A stretch of 36,523 bases of DNA from Jejubacter sp036620675 (GCA_036620675.1 JAZHEE010000040.1); one strand, 5' to 3'; shown: positions 7,946-18,632, numbered from the stretch's first letter. Notes: generated by a model from the letters alone, not told the origin. Made by a program: numbers and translations.

Positions 7946-8725
7946 TCAGCCTGTCCCATCTTCGGCACGGCACAGGGCCACAGTATCTTCGATCAGGCGT
8001 CGCGCCACCGTTCCCGGCGGCGGCAGCAACGGTAGCCGATCGTAGCGATACCAGCCGGCATCCAGCAGCTCGCTGCGATCGACGATCAATTCGCCGCTGT
8101 CGTAATCCGCCATAAAGGCGGTCATCAGCGACTGGGGAAACGGCCAGGGCTGGGAGGAGATATAACGCAGATTCTTAATTTTCACGCCGCTCTCTTCCAT
8201 AACTTCACGCGCAACCGCCTGTTCCAGGGTTTCCCCCACCTCAACGAATCCCGCCAGCACGGTATAAAGACCATTCCGATGACGATTATGCTGGGCCAGC
8301 AGAATCTTATCGCGATCGCGGATCGCAACAATAATGCAGGGAGCGATCTGCGGGTAGTAACGCTGTCGACAGCTACCGCACAGCATCGCCCACTCTGTTT
8401 TACTGGGATGCATCCGATGCCCACAATAACCGCAAAAACGGTGGGAACGGTGAAATTCAGCCAGTTGAACGGCACGCCCGGCCAGCTGGAATAGCTCAGG
8501 ATCCTCATCGATCAACTGACGCACCGATCCCATATCGCGCGGTCGATCCTGGGACACCAGCCAGGCGGGTTCCCCCTGCCAGCTGCCAACCTGTACCGCA
8601 CTACTGCCCGTTAGCCCAAATTGCTGAGCGTGACCATGAGGGAGCTCGCCCTGCGGCAGCCATAATTTCTGTTGATGGCTGACGAACCACCAACCATAGT
8701 CTAATTTTTCTACTATATGTTCCAT
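7946..8725 (-). CDS. nudC: NADH pyrophosphatase / NAD-decapping hydrolase NudC
   Basis: NudC hydrolyses NAD(H) to NMN(H) and AMP and removes NAD caps from RNA 5' ends. The 259-residue product aligns along its length with E. coli NudC (257 residues). A zinc ribbon uses C98, C101, C116 and C119. The Nudix box (residues 159-181) contains GETLEQAVAREVMEESG. The family-specific SQPWPFPQS follows at 191-199. I start at the ATG at 8725 because MEHIVEKLDYGWW aligns with the E. coli start. An in-frame GTG four codons upstream (8737) is an alternative and may have the better-spaced ribosome site. It is transcribed divergently from rsd. Confidence 0.94.
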   Translation of the reverse strand: MEHIVEKLDYGWWFVSHQQKLWLPQGELPHGHAQQFGLTGSSAVQVGSWQGEPAWLVSQDRPRDMGSVRQLIDEDPELFQLAGRAVQLAEFHRSHRFCGYCGHRMHPSKTEWAMLCGSCRQRYYPQIAPCIIVAIRDRDKILLAQHNRHRNGLYTVLAGFVEVGETLEQAVAREVMEESGVKIKNLRYISSQPWPFPQSLMTAFMADYDSGELIVDRSELLDAGWYRYDRLPLLPPPGTVARRLIEDTVALCRAEDGTG

Positions 8726-8824
8726 AATCTCTTGCACGACCTCAGCTTCACTGGCACTCTTTTAACATTGTTTTTACATTCCAGGTCACTTAGCGTTTTA
8801 ATCATATAACTCACGGAGTCAATC

Positions 8825-9325
8825 ATGCTAAACCAACTGGAAAGACTGACAGAGCGCGTTGGTGGTTGTAATGAGTTGATCGATCGTTTACTGCAGGATC
8901 GCAAGCAGCTGTTAGTGGCGTATTACAACCTGGTCGGGCTTAAACCCGGCAAAGGATCGCTCTCTGCGCTGGATGAAATGGCGCTGGATGATTACTGCCA
9001 GCGTCTGGTGGATTATCTCTCCTGCGGCCACTTCAATATTTATGAACGTATTATCCGCGAAATGGAAGAGGGAGAGTCCCGTTCCTGCGCCGGGCAGGTC
9101 TGGACTCAACTGGAAGCAAATACCCAACAGATCATGGATTATTACGATTCACATCTGGAGATCGCCATCGATCACGACAACTGTCTGGAATTCCACCAGG
9201 TGCTTTCGAAGCTTGGCGAATCCATGGACTCCCGCTTTACGCTGGAAGATCGCCTGATCGTTTTAGCGCTGGGTGATAGTCTGGACAGCGCTAATGATTG
9301 CGGACATTTTGCACGACCGGCTTGA
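8825..9325 (+). CDS. rsd: Regulator of sigma D (Rsd)
   Basis: Rsd binds the housekeeping sigma factor RpoD in stationary phase, lowering its access to core polymerase and favouring alternative sigma factors. It has also been reported to stimulate SpoT hydrolase activity. The 166-residue helical protein is slightly longer than E. coli Rsd (158) and matches through MLNQLERLTERVGG and the central ALDDYCQRLVDYLSCGHFNIYE. The ATG has a CACGGAG ribosome site. It is divergent from nudC, with under 100 bp between them, and is followed by its own terminator before the thiamin operon. Confidence 0.94.
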   Translation: MLNQLERLTERVGGCNELIDRLLQDRKQLLVAYYNLVGLKPGKGSLSALDEMALDDYCQRLVDYLSCGHFNIYERIIREMEEGESRSCAGQVWTQLEANTQQIMDYYDSHLEIAIDHDNCLEFHQVLSKLGESMDSRFTLEDRLIVLALGDSLDSANDCGHFARPA

Positions 9326-9356
9326 GTTCCCTTTCATTAACGCGTAGTTTACATAT

Positions 9357-9387
9357 GGCCTGCCCGATTGAAGGGAGCAGGCCTTTT
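9357..9387 (+). terminator. rsd terminator
   Basis: GGCCTGC (9357-9363) pairs with GCAGGCC (9377-9383), followed by TTTT. It lies about 32 bp after the rsd stop. Its T run ends only a few bases before the first riboswitch helix. Confidence 0.8.
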
Positions 9388-9389
9388 AT

Positions 9390-9481
9390 CTTGTCGGAGT
9401 GCCCAGTGCCACGCACGGGCTGAGACCGTTAATTCGGGATCCGCGGAACCTGATCAGGTTAAAACCTGCGAAGGGAACAAG
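9390..9481 (+). promoter_or_regulatory. TPP riboswitch (THI element) of thiC
   Basis: The aptamer shows the conserved GGGCTGAGA block (9418-9426) and the ACCTGATCAGGTTAAAACC and CTGCGAAGGGA segments. Its closing helix pairs CTTGT (9390-9394) with ACAAG (9477-9481). In enterobacteria, TPP binding to this element reduces thiC expression by masking the ribosome site and promoting termination. It controls the whole thiCEFSGH operon. Confidence 0.96.
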
Positions 9482-9573
9482 AGTAATTTCGTCCGTGCGC
9501 ACCTGCGCCCATGCCTGTTACTCATTCCGTTGTTCTGACAAGCCACTTCCAGTCATCTAAACCGGAACGAGCT

Positions 9574-11597
<2,024 letters not shown>

Positions 11598-11598
<1 letters not shown>

Positions 11599-12233
11599 TG
11601 TACCAACCCGATTTTCCCGCTGTCCCCTTCCGCCTTGGCCTCTACCCGGTGGTGGATAGCGTAGCCTGGATCGAACGCCTGCTGGAAGCAGGGGTTCGTA
11701 CCCTCCAGTTGCGGATTAAAGATAAGCAGGATGACGAGGTGGAAGCGGATATTATCGCCGCCATCGCCCTGGGACAGCGCCACAACGCCCGGCTGTTTAT
11801 CAACGATTACTGGCGACTGGCGATAAAGCATGACGCATACGGCGTCCATCTTGGCCAGGAGGATCTGGCGCAGACCGATCTCGATGCGATTCGCAATGCC
11901 GGGCTACGGCTGGGCGTCTCCACTCACGACGATATGGAAATCGACATCGCACTGGCGGTACGCCCTTCGTACATTGCACTGGGCCATGTCTTCCCCACCC
12001 AGACCAAGCAAATGCCGTCGGCCCCTCAGGGGCTGGAGCAGTTGGCCGCGCATATTTCTCGGCTGGGAAACACCCCCACGGTCGCCATCGGTGGCATCAG
12101 TATTGCCCGGGCTCCGGCGGTGCTGGCAACGGGCGTCGGCAGTATCGCCGTAGTCAGCGCCATTACCCAGGCGCCTGACTGGCGAGTCGCGACGGCACAG
12201 TTGCTTGAGCTGGCAGGAGCAGGCGATGAATGA
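11598..12233 (+). CDS. thiE: Thiamin phosphate synthase
   Basis: ThiE condenses hydroxymethylpyrimidine diphosphate with thiazole phosphate carboxylate to form thiamin phosphate. The 211-residue TIM-barrel protein equals the E. coli length. Visible motifs are LQLRIKDK near residue 37, the loop GHVFPTQTKQMPSAPQGL near 130-147 that contacts both substrates, and VAIGGIS near 165. Its ATG overlaps the thiC stop by one base (TAATG) and has an excellent CAGGAGG site inside thiC, so translation is coupled. Confidence 0.96.
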
Positions 12234-12981
12234 TGCGGATTTTATGCGCTACAGCCGTCAGCTGCTGCTGGAGGATATCGGCCCGGAAGGCCAGCAGAAG
12301 TTACTGAACGCCCGGGTATTGATCATCGGGCTCGGCGGTCTCGGTTCACCGGCAGCGCTTTGGCTGGCTGGCGCCGGAGTCGGTTCGCTGTGGCTGGCCG
12401 ATGACGACTGTGTGCACATCAGCAATCTGCAACGCCAGATTCTGTTTAGCAGCGAGGATATCGAACGGCCCAAAGCTCAGGCCGCGCGGCAACGCCTGCG
12501 CGGCCTCAACCCGACTATTCGCCTGGTAACGCTGGATAAGCGGCTCGAAGGGGCTGCCCTGCATCAAGCCGTTGGCGACGTCGATCTGGTACTGGACTGT
12601 ACCGACAACATGGCCAGCCGCCAGGCGATTAACGCCGCCTGCATCGCGCTTGGTAAGCCGCTTATCAGCGCCAGCGCCGTGGCCTTCGGCGGTCAGATGA
12701 TGGTGCTGACGCCCCCCTGGCGACACGGCTGCTACCGCTGCCTGTGGCCCGATGATAGCGAACCGCAGCGCAACTGCCGCACCGCCGGCGTACTGGGGCC
12801 GGTGGTCGGCATTATGGGCGGGCTCCAGGCGCTGGAAGCGATCAAGCTGCTGTGCGGCCTGCCGGTACGCGACGATTGCCTGCATCTGTTCGATGCCCGC
12901 TCGCTACAGTGGCGTACCCTGGCACGTCAGCAGAGCCAGAGCTGCCCGGTTTGCGGAGGTACTGATGCGCATTCTGTTTAA
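12226..12981 (+). CDS. thiF: ThiS adenylyltransferase
   Basis: ThiF, an E1-like enzyme, adenylates the C-terminal glycine of ThiS before sulfur transfer. It is 251 residues, the same as E. coli. The nucleotide-binding loop GLGGLG lies at residues 35-40. Zinc ligands C169/C172 (CYRC) and C240/C243 (CPVC) are present. C184 in NCRTAG matches the residue that forms the acyl disulfide with ThiS in E. coli. The ATG at 12226 (MNDADFMRYSRQ) overlaps thiE by 8 bp; a start seven codons earlier is less likely. Confidence 0.96.
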   Translation: MNDADFMRYSRQLLLEDIGPEGQQKLLNARVLIIGLGGLGSPAALWLAGAGVGSLWLADDDCVHISNLQRQILFSSEDIERPKAQAARQRLRGLNPTIRLVTLDKRLEGAALHQAVGDVDLVLDCTDNMASRQAINAACIALGKPLISASAVAFGGQMMVLTPPWRHGCYRCLWPDDSEPQRNCRTAGVLGPVVGIMGGLQALEAIKLLCGLPVRDDCLHLFDARSLQWRTLARQQSQSCPVCGGTDAHSV

Positions 12982-13165
12982 TGACGAGCCGGTCGCCTGC
13001 GATGACGCCATCACTGTGGCAACGCTGCTGGAAAGTATGAATCTGCACCAGCCTGGCGCCGCACTGGCCGTTAATCAGACCATTATTCCACGTGAACAGT
13101 GGCAGCAGCACCGCCTGCAGGAAGGTGATAGTCTCCTGCTGTTCCAGGCTATTGCCGGAGGTTAA
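12965..13165 (+). CDS. thiS: Sulfur carrier protein ThiS
   Basis: ThiS is a 66-residue ubiquitin-like carrier whose C-terminal Gly-Gly is adenylated by ThiF and loaded with sulfur as a thiocarboxylate, then donated to the thiazole made by ThiG. The protein starts MRILFNDEPV and ends FQAIAGG, with the required di-glycine. It overlaps the 3' end of thiF by 17 bp and stops one base before thiG, so it is translationally linked to both. Confidence 0.95.
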   Translation: MRILFNDEPVACDDAITVATLLESMNLHQPGAALAVNQTIIPREQWQQHRLQEGDSLLLFQAIAGG

Positions 13166-13166
13166 T

Positions 13167-13937
13167 ATGCTACAAATTGCCGATAAAACCTTTACCTCGC
13201 GCCTGTTCACCGGAACGGGCAAATTCGCTTCGCCGCAGTTGATGAGCGACGCGCTTAAGGCGTCAGGCAGTCAGTTGGTTACTATGGCCATGAAGCGGGT
13301 GGATCTGAATAACCGTCAGGATGACATTCTGGCACCGCTGCAGGCGCTGGGGGTTTCGCTACTGCCAAATACCTCCGGAGCCAAAACCGCCGATGAAGCG
13401 ATATTCGCCGCACGCCTGGCCCGGGAAGCGCTGGGAACCCACTGGGTTAAGTTAGAAATTCATCCCGACGCCCGCTGGCTGCTACCGGATCCGGTAGAGA
13501 CGCTGCGCGCCGCCGAACGCCTGGTGAAAGAAGGCTTCGTCGTTCTACCTTACTGCGGCGCCGATCCGGTGCTGTGTAAACGTCTGGAGGAAGCCGGCTG
13601 TGCCGCAGTGATGCCGCTGGGGGCCCCCATTGGCTCTAACCAGGGGCTACAGACTCGTCCCCTGCTGGAAATCATCATCGATCAGGCCGCCGTACCCGTG
13701 GTGGTGGATGCTGGTATCGGCGCCCCAAGCCACGCCAGCGAAGCGCTGGAAATGGGCGCCGACGCCGTACTGGTGAATACCGCTATCGCCGTGGCGGACT
13801 CTCCGGTGCATATGGCCCAGGCTTTCCGACTGGCGGTGGAGGCTGGCGCGATGGCGGCCCGGGCCGGTCAGGGCGCTCGTCAGTCCCGGGCGGTGGCCAC
13901 CAGCCCGCTGACCCGGTTTCTGGAGGTCGACGCATGA
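13167..13937 (+). CDS. thiG: Thiazole synthase
   Basis: ThiG builds the thiamin thiazole from deoxyxylulose 5-phosphate, dehydroglycine (from ThiH) and ThiS thiocarboxylate. The 256-residue TIM barrel has the E. coli length. The Schiff-base lysine is K95 in VKLEIHPD, and the phosphate-binding loops ending ...VLVNTAIAVADSP are present. The ATG at 13167 follows a CCGGAGG site in the end of thiS. The stop overlaps the thiH start (ATGA), consistent with the ThiG-ThiH complex. Confidence 0.96.
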   Translation: MLQIADKTFTSRLFTGTGKFASPQLMSDALKASGSQLVTMAMKRVDLNNRQDDILAPLQALGVSLLPNTSGAKTADEAIFAARLAREALGTHWVKLEIHPDARWLLPDPVETLRAAERLVKEGFVVLPYCGADPVLCKRLEEAGCAAVMPLGAPIGSNQGLQTRPLLEIIIDQAAVPVVVDAGIGAPSHASEALEMGADAVLVNTAIAVADSPVHMAQAFRLAVEAGAMAARAGQGARQSRAVATSPLTRFLEVDA

Positions 13938-15061
13938 AGACCTTTACCGATCGCTGGCGCGAGCTGGACTGGGACTCTCTTCGTCTGGAGATCAACAGCC
14001 AGACCGCCGCCGATGTCGAACGAGCCCTGAATGCCCCCCGCCCCGGCATGCGCGAAATGATGGCCCTGCTGTCGCCAGCCGCCGCCAGTTATCTGGAACC
14101 AATGGCGCAAAAGGCCCAGCGCCTGACGCGCCAGCGCTTCGGCAACACCGTGGGCTTCTACGTTCCGCTCTATCTTTCCAATCTGTGCGCCAATGACTGC
14201 ACCTACTGTGGCTTTTCCATGAGTAATCGCATTAAGCGCAAAACCCTGGACGAACAGGAGATCGCCCGCGAATGCGCCGCGATCCGCCAGTTGGGTTTCA
14301 GCCACCTGCTGCTGGTTACCGGCGAACATCAGAGCAAGGTGGGTATGGACTATTTCCGCCGTCACCTGCCCGCCATTCGCCGCCAGTTCAGCTCATTGCA
14401 GATGGAGGTACAGCCGCTGTCGCAGGATGAGTATGCCGAGTTGAAAGGACTGGGGCTGGACGGCGTGATGGTGTATCAGGAAACCTACCACGAGGCCACC
14501 TATGCCCGCCATCACCTGCGTGGCAACAAGCAGGACTTTTTCTGGCGGCTGGAGACGCCGGATCGGCTGGGGCGCGCCGGGATCGACAAAATCGGTCTTG
14601 GCGCACTTATTGGGCTTTCCGACAGCTGGCGCATCGACTGCTTTATGGTGGCGGAACATCTGACGTGGCTACAGCGTCAGTACTGGCAGAGCCGCTATTC
14701 GGTTTCTTTTCCTCGCCTGCGCCCCTGCGCCGGAGGCATTGAACCAGCCTCGATTATGGACGAGCGTCAACTGGTGCAGGCGATCTGCGCTTTCCGCCTG
14801 CTGGCGCCGGAAGTCGAGCTTTCCCTTTCTACCCGGGAATCACCCGAGTTCCGCGACCAGGTGGTGCCCATCGCCATCAATAATGTCAGCGCCTTTTCGA
14901 AAACCCAGCCGGGCGGCTATGCAGACGACCATCCGGAGCTGGAACAGTTCGCCCCGCACGACGGACGTCGCCCTGAGCAAGTGATGCAGGCGCTGTCCCG
15001 CGCCGGGCTCCAGCCGGTCTGGAAAGACTGGGATAGCTGGCTGGGAAGGATGCCGCTTTAA
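13934..15061 (+). CDS. thiH: 2-iminoacetate synthase (radical SAM) ThiH
   Basis: ThiH cleaves tyrosine by radical SAM chemistry to give dehydroglycine (2-iminoacetate) for ThiG, releasing p-cresol. It has 375 residues against 377 in E. coli. The cluster-binding motif is C85-x3-C89-x2-C92 (CANDCTYC). The C-terminal domain includes LSTRESPEFRD. It is the last gene of the operon, overlaps thiG by 4 bp, and is followed by a strong terminator 10 bp after its stop. Confidence 0.96.
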   Translation: MKTFTDRWRELDWDSLRLEINSQTAADVERALNAPRPGMREMMALLSPAAASYLEPMAQKAQRLTRQRFGNTVGFYVPLYLSNLCANDCTYCGFSMSNRIKRKTLDEQEIARECAAIRQLGFSHLLLVTGEHQSKVGMDYFRRHLPAIRRQFSSLQMEVQPLSQDEYAELKGLGLDGVMVYQETYHEATYARHHLRGNKQDFFWRLETPDRLGRAGIDKIGLGALIGLSDSWRIDCFMVAEHLTWLQRQYWQSRYSVSFPRLRPCAGGIEPASIMDERQLVQAICAFRLLAPEVELSLSTRESPEFRDQVVPIAINNVSAFSKTQPGGYADDHPELEQFAPHDGRRPEQVMQALSRAGLQPVWKDWDSWLGRMPL

Positions 15062-15070
15062 TCAGCCCCG

Positions 15071-15098
15071 ATAGCGGCGCCCGCGCCGCTATTTTTTT
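15071..15098 (+). terminator. thi operon terminator
   Basis: ATAGCGGCG (15071-15079) pairs with CGCCGCTAT (15084-15092) around a CCCG loop, followed by a run of seven T's. It lies 10 bp beyond the thiH stop. Confidence 0.92.
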
Positions 15099-15124
15099 AC
15101 CCCGTCACACGACCGGGCTATGAT
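15095..15124 (+). promoter_or_regulatory. Possible promoter for the GT9-like gene
   Basis: TTTTAC (15095-15100), an 18-bp spacer and TATGAT (15119-15124) lie 30 bp before the next ATG, immediately after the thi terminator. The -10 is good and the -35 is weak. Confidence 0.35.
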
Positions 15125-15154
15125 GGAACGACCATTAACCAGCCGTAATACGTT

Positions 15155-16156
15155 ATGACCGATAATCTCCTGACCACGCCCGGCAGCCTGCTCAGCGGCA
15201 ACCAGACCCTGGTCGCCAGTTACGATATCGAACAGGGTGAACGCTACGACAGCCTGAGTCGTCTGGATCGTCCGGAGATATATAACGCCGCGCTGCGCCC
15301 CTTTAATCTGGCGCCCGGTAAGCATTCCCGGCTTACCGTCATCAACGGGATGGGGGTGGCGCTGGGGGATTCAGTGATCGGCATTGAAGTCCTGAGCTAT
15401 CTGAAAAGACATTACCCGAAGCTGGCAATACGGGTGCTGCGCCCTGCCCGAACCCGCGATAGCGTCGAAGCCCTGTATCGCATGGCGCATGAGGCGGGGA
15501 TTATCAGTGAACTGGCCCGGCTGCCAGCCCAACTGCCCACCGAAGGTATTATCGTCGATATGGGGAACCAGCTGTTTCGCCGGGATTTCGCCACCCAGGA
15601 AATGCATGACTTCTTCTATCACCATATGGGGCTCGCAGCCGATGAAATCCGCGAGGCAGACAAACAAAACCACTGGCTGCGCGCGCTACCGCTCCCGCGC
15701 TTCCCGGATAACGGGCAACGCTATGTGCTGTTCAGCCCCGGAGCCAGCACGCCGCTACGCGCAATCCCACGCCGTTATTATCCCGAACTCGTCGAACGAC
15801 TCCACCAGCGCTTTCAGTTGCCAGTCTGGGGCTTCGCCAGTATCGCGCACCCGGCGTATCGCTGCATCGCCAGGGAATGTGACGACACCCGAAAATTTAT
15901 TGCCGCCATTGCCGGCGCTGACTATCTCTATAGCGCCGACTCATCCGCCCTGCACATTGCTGCGGGGTTTCAGGTGCCAACCCGCGCATTGTTCAGCGCA
16001 ATCCCGCCGGATCTGCGCACCCGCTATTACCCACATTGTGATGCGGTCTGGCTCGGTGATGACAAAACGAGTCGGTTACATCACAGCAATGATGCCGAAC
16101 TGCTGCGCCGGGTTGCCAAAAGATTCTCTCGCTTCTTGAATGACAATACGCTGTAA
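15155..16156 (+). CDS. Glycosyltransferase family 9-like protein (heptosyltransferase-like)
   Basis: The 333-residue soluble protein has the layout of GT9 heptosyltransferases. An N-terminal domain contains NGMGVALGDSVIGIEVLSYLKR (split here: NGMGVALGDS at 64-73, then a helix to about 88). The C-terminal sugar-nucleotide domain has FSPGAS at 193-198 and DSSALHIAAG (262-271), followed by VPTRALFSAIPP. These are the segments that bind ADP-heptose in relatives. No membrane segment or signal is seen. The ribosome site is weak. It lies outside any LPS cluster, between thiH and a GGDEF gene, so its acceptor cannot be predicted; it may modify LPS, a protein or something else. E. coli K-12 lacks it here. 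Confidence 0.72.
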   Translation: MTDNLLTTPGSLLSGNQTLVASYDIEQGERYDSLSRLDRPEIYNAALRPFNLAPGKHSRLTVINGMGVALGDSVIGIEVLSYLKRHYPKLAIRVLRPARTRDSVEALYRMAHEAGIISELARLPAQLPTEGIIVDMGNQLFRRDFATQEMHDFFYHHMGLAADEIREADKQNHWLRALPLPRFPDNGQRYVLFSPGASTPLRAIPRRYYPELVERLHQRFQLPVWGFASIAHPAYRCIARECDDTRKFIAAIAGADYLYSADSSALHIAAGFQVPTRALFSAIPPDLRTRYYPHCDAVWLGDDKTSRLHHSNDAELLRRVAKRFSRFLNDNTL

Positions 16157-17689
16157 CTATCGCGGCTCGGCAACGATAACCTGATCCTTACCATTTCGCT
16201 TAGCGTGGTACAGACGCGCATCGACCCGGGCGATTAGCTCTTCGGCCTCTTCACCATTCCAGCGGCTCAGGCCGGCGCTGAAAGTTACACGGCCAATACC
16301 CTCGCGCCATTCCCGGCTTCTGATACCAATGCGGCACTTCTCCAGCAGGTGCCGGGCATGCCGCTCCGAAACTCCGCTAAAAATAATCGCGAACTCTTCG
16401 CCGCCATAGCGATAAATGGCGCAGTCCAGCGGCGCCAGAACCCCCCGGCATTCAGCAACAATACCGCGCAGCACCACATCCCCTACCGGATGCCCAAAAC
16501 TGTCGTTAATAGTTTTGAAATTATCGAGATCCAGCAGCGCCAGTGAGAACATCTTATTTTCGCTAATATGTCGCTGAAGATCGTTATCGAATGCCCGTCG
16601 ATTGAGGCTCCCGGTCAACGCATCATGCACAGATTCAGCGGTTAATGCCGCTTCACGCTCCCGGGTATTGGTGATTTCCTGCGAAAGCAGCGATTCCAGA
16701 TTCCCCCAGGCGTCCGGCGTGCCGGTCTTGATATGACCGATGATTTTGATGAGCGTTTTATCCCAATGACTCTTTAAGTAAAACCCAAAGAAAAGAAGAA
16801 TCAGTAATGAAATAACGAAGCCGTAAATGACCTTCTGGGATTCGTTCCAGACCAACTCATTGAGAGTTCGATTGTCCACCGAATAAACCAGCAACCACTT
16901 AGTCCGCTCGAAACGCCAGGAGAAAAACCAACGGTCCTGACGCACGTCATAATAAAGCCCACCACTCTTTTTCAATTCTCCGAGGACGGACTGAAAATCA
17001 TGGCGCCCCGGTGTTTCCTCAACAATATCGTCGGCAATCACTTTACCGGAGTCAGACAACAACACCACATTGCCATCCACCGGAGGAAGCAGGCGTTCAA
17101 TGTTTTTATTAAGCTGAGCCAGATTGATATCAAATGCCAGTACACCATTAAAAAAACCATGGCTGTTAATCACTGGTGTGGAGAGTGTTACTGTATTCAC
17201 CCGAGTAATCAGATCCTGATAAGGTTCCGTAAATTTAACCCGATGCTAGGAATTAGCTTCATCAATAAACCAGGGACGCTGCTGGATCTCCTGGGGTTTT
17301 TTCTTTTCGATACTTCCCTTTTCCGGTACCCGGATATAATGGCCCGCGGTATCTGCCAGGATCACAGCATTGATCTCCGGAGATTTCGACATAATAAACA
17401 TCATATGCGCCAGTACGCTGTGGCTGTCCTGGTAAAAAGCATGACTAAATACGTCATCCACACCAAACTTGCTGCTGGCAGAAATAATTTTTTCTTCCAC
17501 CACATCAATCACATTATTAACATACAACGTCGCAACATTACTAACAAAATTACGACTGATATTAATATATGATTTATGAATGGTATTTTTCTGGCTGTCA
17601 ATCACAAAAAAAGCGGTGACGATGATCGCCATAAAAGCAGAAAGAAGACTGTAATGTATCTTCTTTGATAACCCAAAGGTCTTTGTCAT
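16157..17689 (-). pseudogene. Membrane diguanylate cyclase (sensor-GGDEF) broken by an in-frame amber codon
   Basis: Two leftward reading frames, 17246-17689 and 16157-17245, are in the same phase and separated only by a TAG at 17246-17248. Read through, they encode a typical 510-residue receptor. It has a membrane helix at about residues 13-30 and a periplasmic Cache-type sensor, with RPWF before the stop and VKFTEPYQD...VTLSTPV after it. A second helix follows at about 288-304, then a GGDEF domain with GGEEF at 429-433. An autoinhibitory RxxD site is not apparent before GGEEF. As it stands only a truncated sensor would be made. The downstream part could start at a GTG (17200), giving a cyclase with one membrane helix. 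The 5' half is A/T-rich compared with its neighbours, suggesting transfer. The start is uncertain; ATG 17689 is chosen. Confidence 0.85.
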
Positions 17690-18089
17690 GAGTATTAACA
17701 GCCTACCTGCCCAATCAGAATTATCTTGTAAAATATAAACACCCACCGAGGAAAGCATAAAAATAAACAATAAAAACAATAACTAAAGCGCACAAAAGGA
17801 GCTTAAGGATGGTCTCTGTGGTGTCTATCGCACTGAATACTAATGTAATGTCTGGCTACTGACAAGAAGAGGATATCATTCATTTAGCTCTGGCTATTCA
17901 TGACGTCCTGATAAAACGCCTGACAGACAAACTGAAATACATTTCATCCGTATACAGAATACCAGGAAAAAGCTTTATTAAAGCAAAAAGGATAGAGTCC
18001 AGATAAAAACCAGGAATAAGCTTGAATAAAAAAACCAAAAGTTACCAATGATATATTAATAACCCCCTGGCCCTATAATACTGTAGTGA
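17690..18089. other. A/T-rich intergenic region, no gene seen
   Basis: This gap of about 400 bp lies between the diguanylate cyclase remnant and the PilZ gene. It is clearly A/T-rich compared with the flanking core genes, consistent with acquired DNA. A reading frame extends the cyclase upstream to 17779 through TTG or ATG codons without a ribosome site, which I do not accept. No RNA gene, repeat or strong promoter was recognised. It should contain the promoter of the cyclase gene. Confidence 0.6.
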
Positions 18090-18491
18090 TTAACGCTTCA
18101 GCACAATCACTTTGGGCATTGCCGCGGCTCCCGGGTAGCGGGCGCCCAGCTCCATCTGGTATATGCTGCGCTGGAGCGCCACTTCCTGCTGGGGTGGTAG
18201 GGCTTCGAAGCGGATATGCAGGTAAATCATTCCACTCTGGCCGACGGTTTTATCAATAATAAAGATATCCGTTTCGAACGTCAGATAATCCCCCAGAGAG
18301 AACGTGACATGGCGAATCGTCTGCCGGGCATGTAGTGCAGCAATCAGCGAATCACTGCCATACAGGCAGACGCCACCAACAGAGATATTCTGTATGGCAA
18401 GATTAATTCTTTTGCCATTCTGAACGAACAGCGCGCAAAAGCCCGCGGAGCCGTGTGGAACATTAACGCGGTAAAAAGAACGTCTCTGCAT
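18090..18491 (-). CDS. Small stand-alone PilZ-domain protein (c-di-GMP receptor)
   Basis: The 133-residue product is essentially one PilZ domain. The first c-di-GMP motif, R3-R4-x3-R8 (RRSFYR), is at the extreme N-terminus, and the second, N35-x-S37-x-G39-G40 (NISVGG), follows. The C-terminal helix LQRSIYQMELGAR resembles that of YcgR, but the YcgR N-terminal domain is missing. I start at the ATG at 18491, which has AAGGAA 11 nt upstream. A 40-residue upstream extension (to 18611) shows no domain and may be non-coding. It could be a small adaptor or a trimmed YcgR-type protein. It lies upstream of and in the same direction as the broken diguanylate cyclase, and just downstream of the rpoC terminator. 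Confidence 0.84.
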   Translation of the reverse strand: MQRRSFYRVNVPHGSAGFCALFVQNGKRINLAIQNISVGGVCLYGSDSLIAALHARQTIRHVTFSLGDYLTFETDIFIIDKTVGQSGMIYLHIRFEALPPQQEVALQRSIYQMELGARYPGAAAMPKVIVLKR

Positions 18492-18632
18492 TATGTTGCT
18501 GATTCCTTCAGAAGCGATAGCTATTGGCGTCAGTAAAAAGACTCCGCCCGAAAGCGAATCCCCTGCACAATATACGGAAAATGGCTTAACGCAAAGCAAA
18601 CGAAGTTGCAAAAAATTGCCTCCGACGAAGGC

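Noticed and set aside
9511..9573. Upstream start for thiC
   Set aside because: The 21 extra residues do not resemble the ThiC N-terminus, and the DNA matches the non-coding thiC leader of E. coli as I recall it.
17246..17248. Frameshift as the cause of the broken diguanylate cyclase
   Set aside because: Codon-by-codon reading shows both halves in the same frame; only the TAG interrupts them.
18051..18079. TATAAT at 18074-18079 on the plus strand, as a promoter
   Set aside because: There is no acceptable -35 at 16-18 bp, and it would only produce RNA antisense to the PilZ gene.
18492..18611. A 40-residue N-terminal extension of the PilZ protein
   Set aside because: It has no recognisable domain, while the ATG at 18491 has a usable ribosome site directly before the RRxxxR motif.
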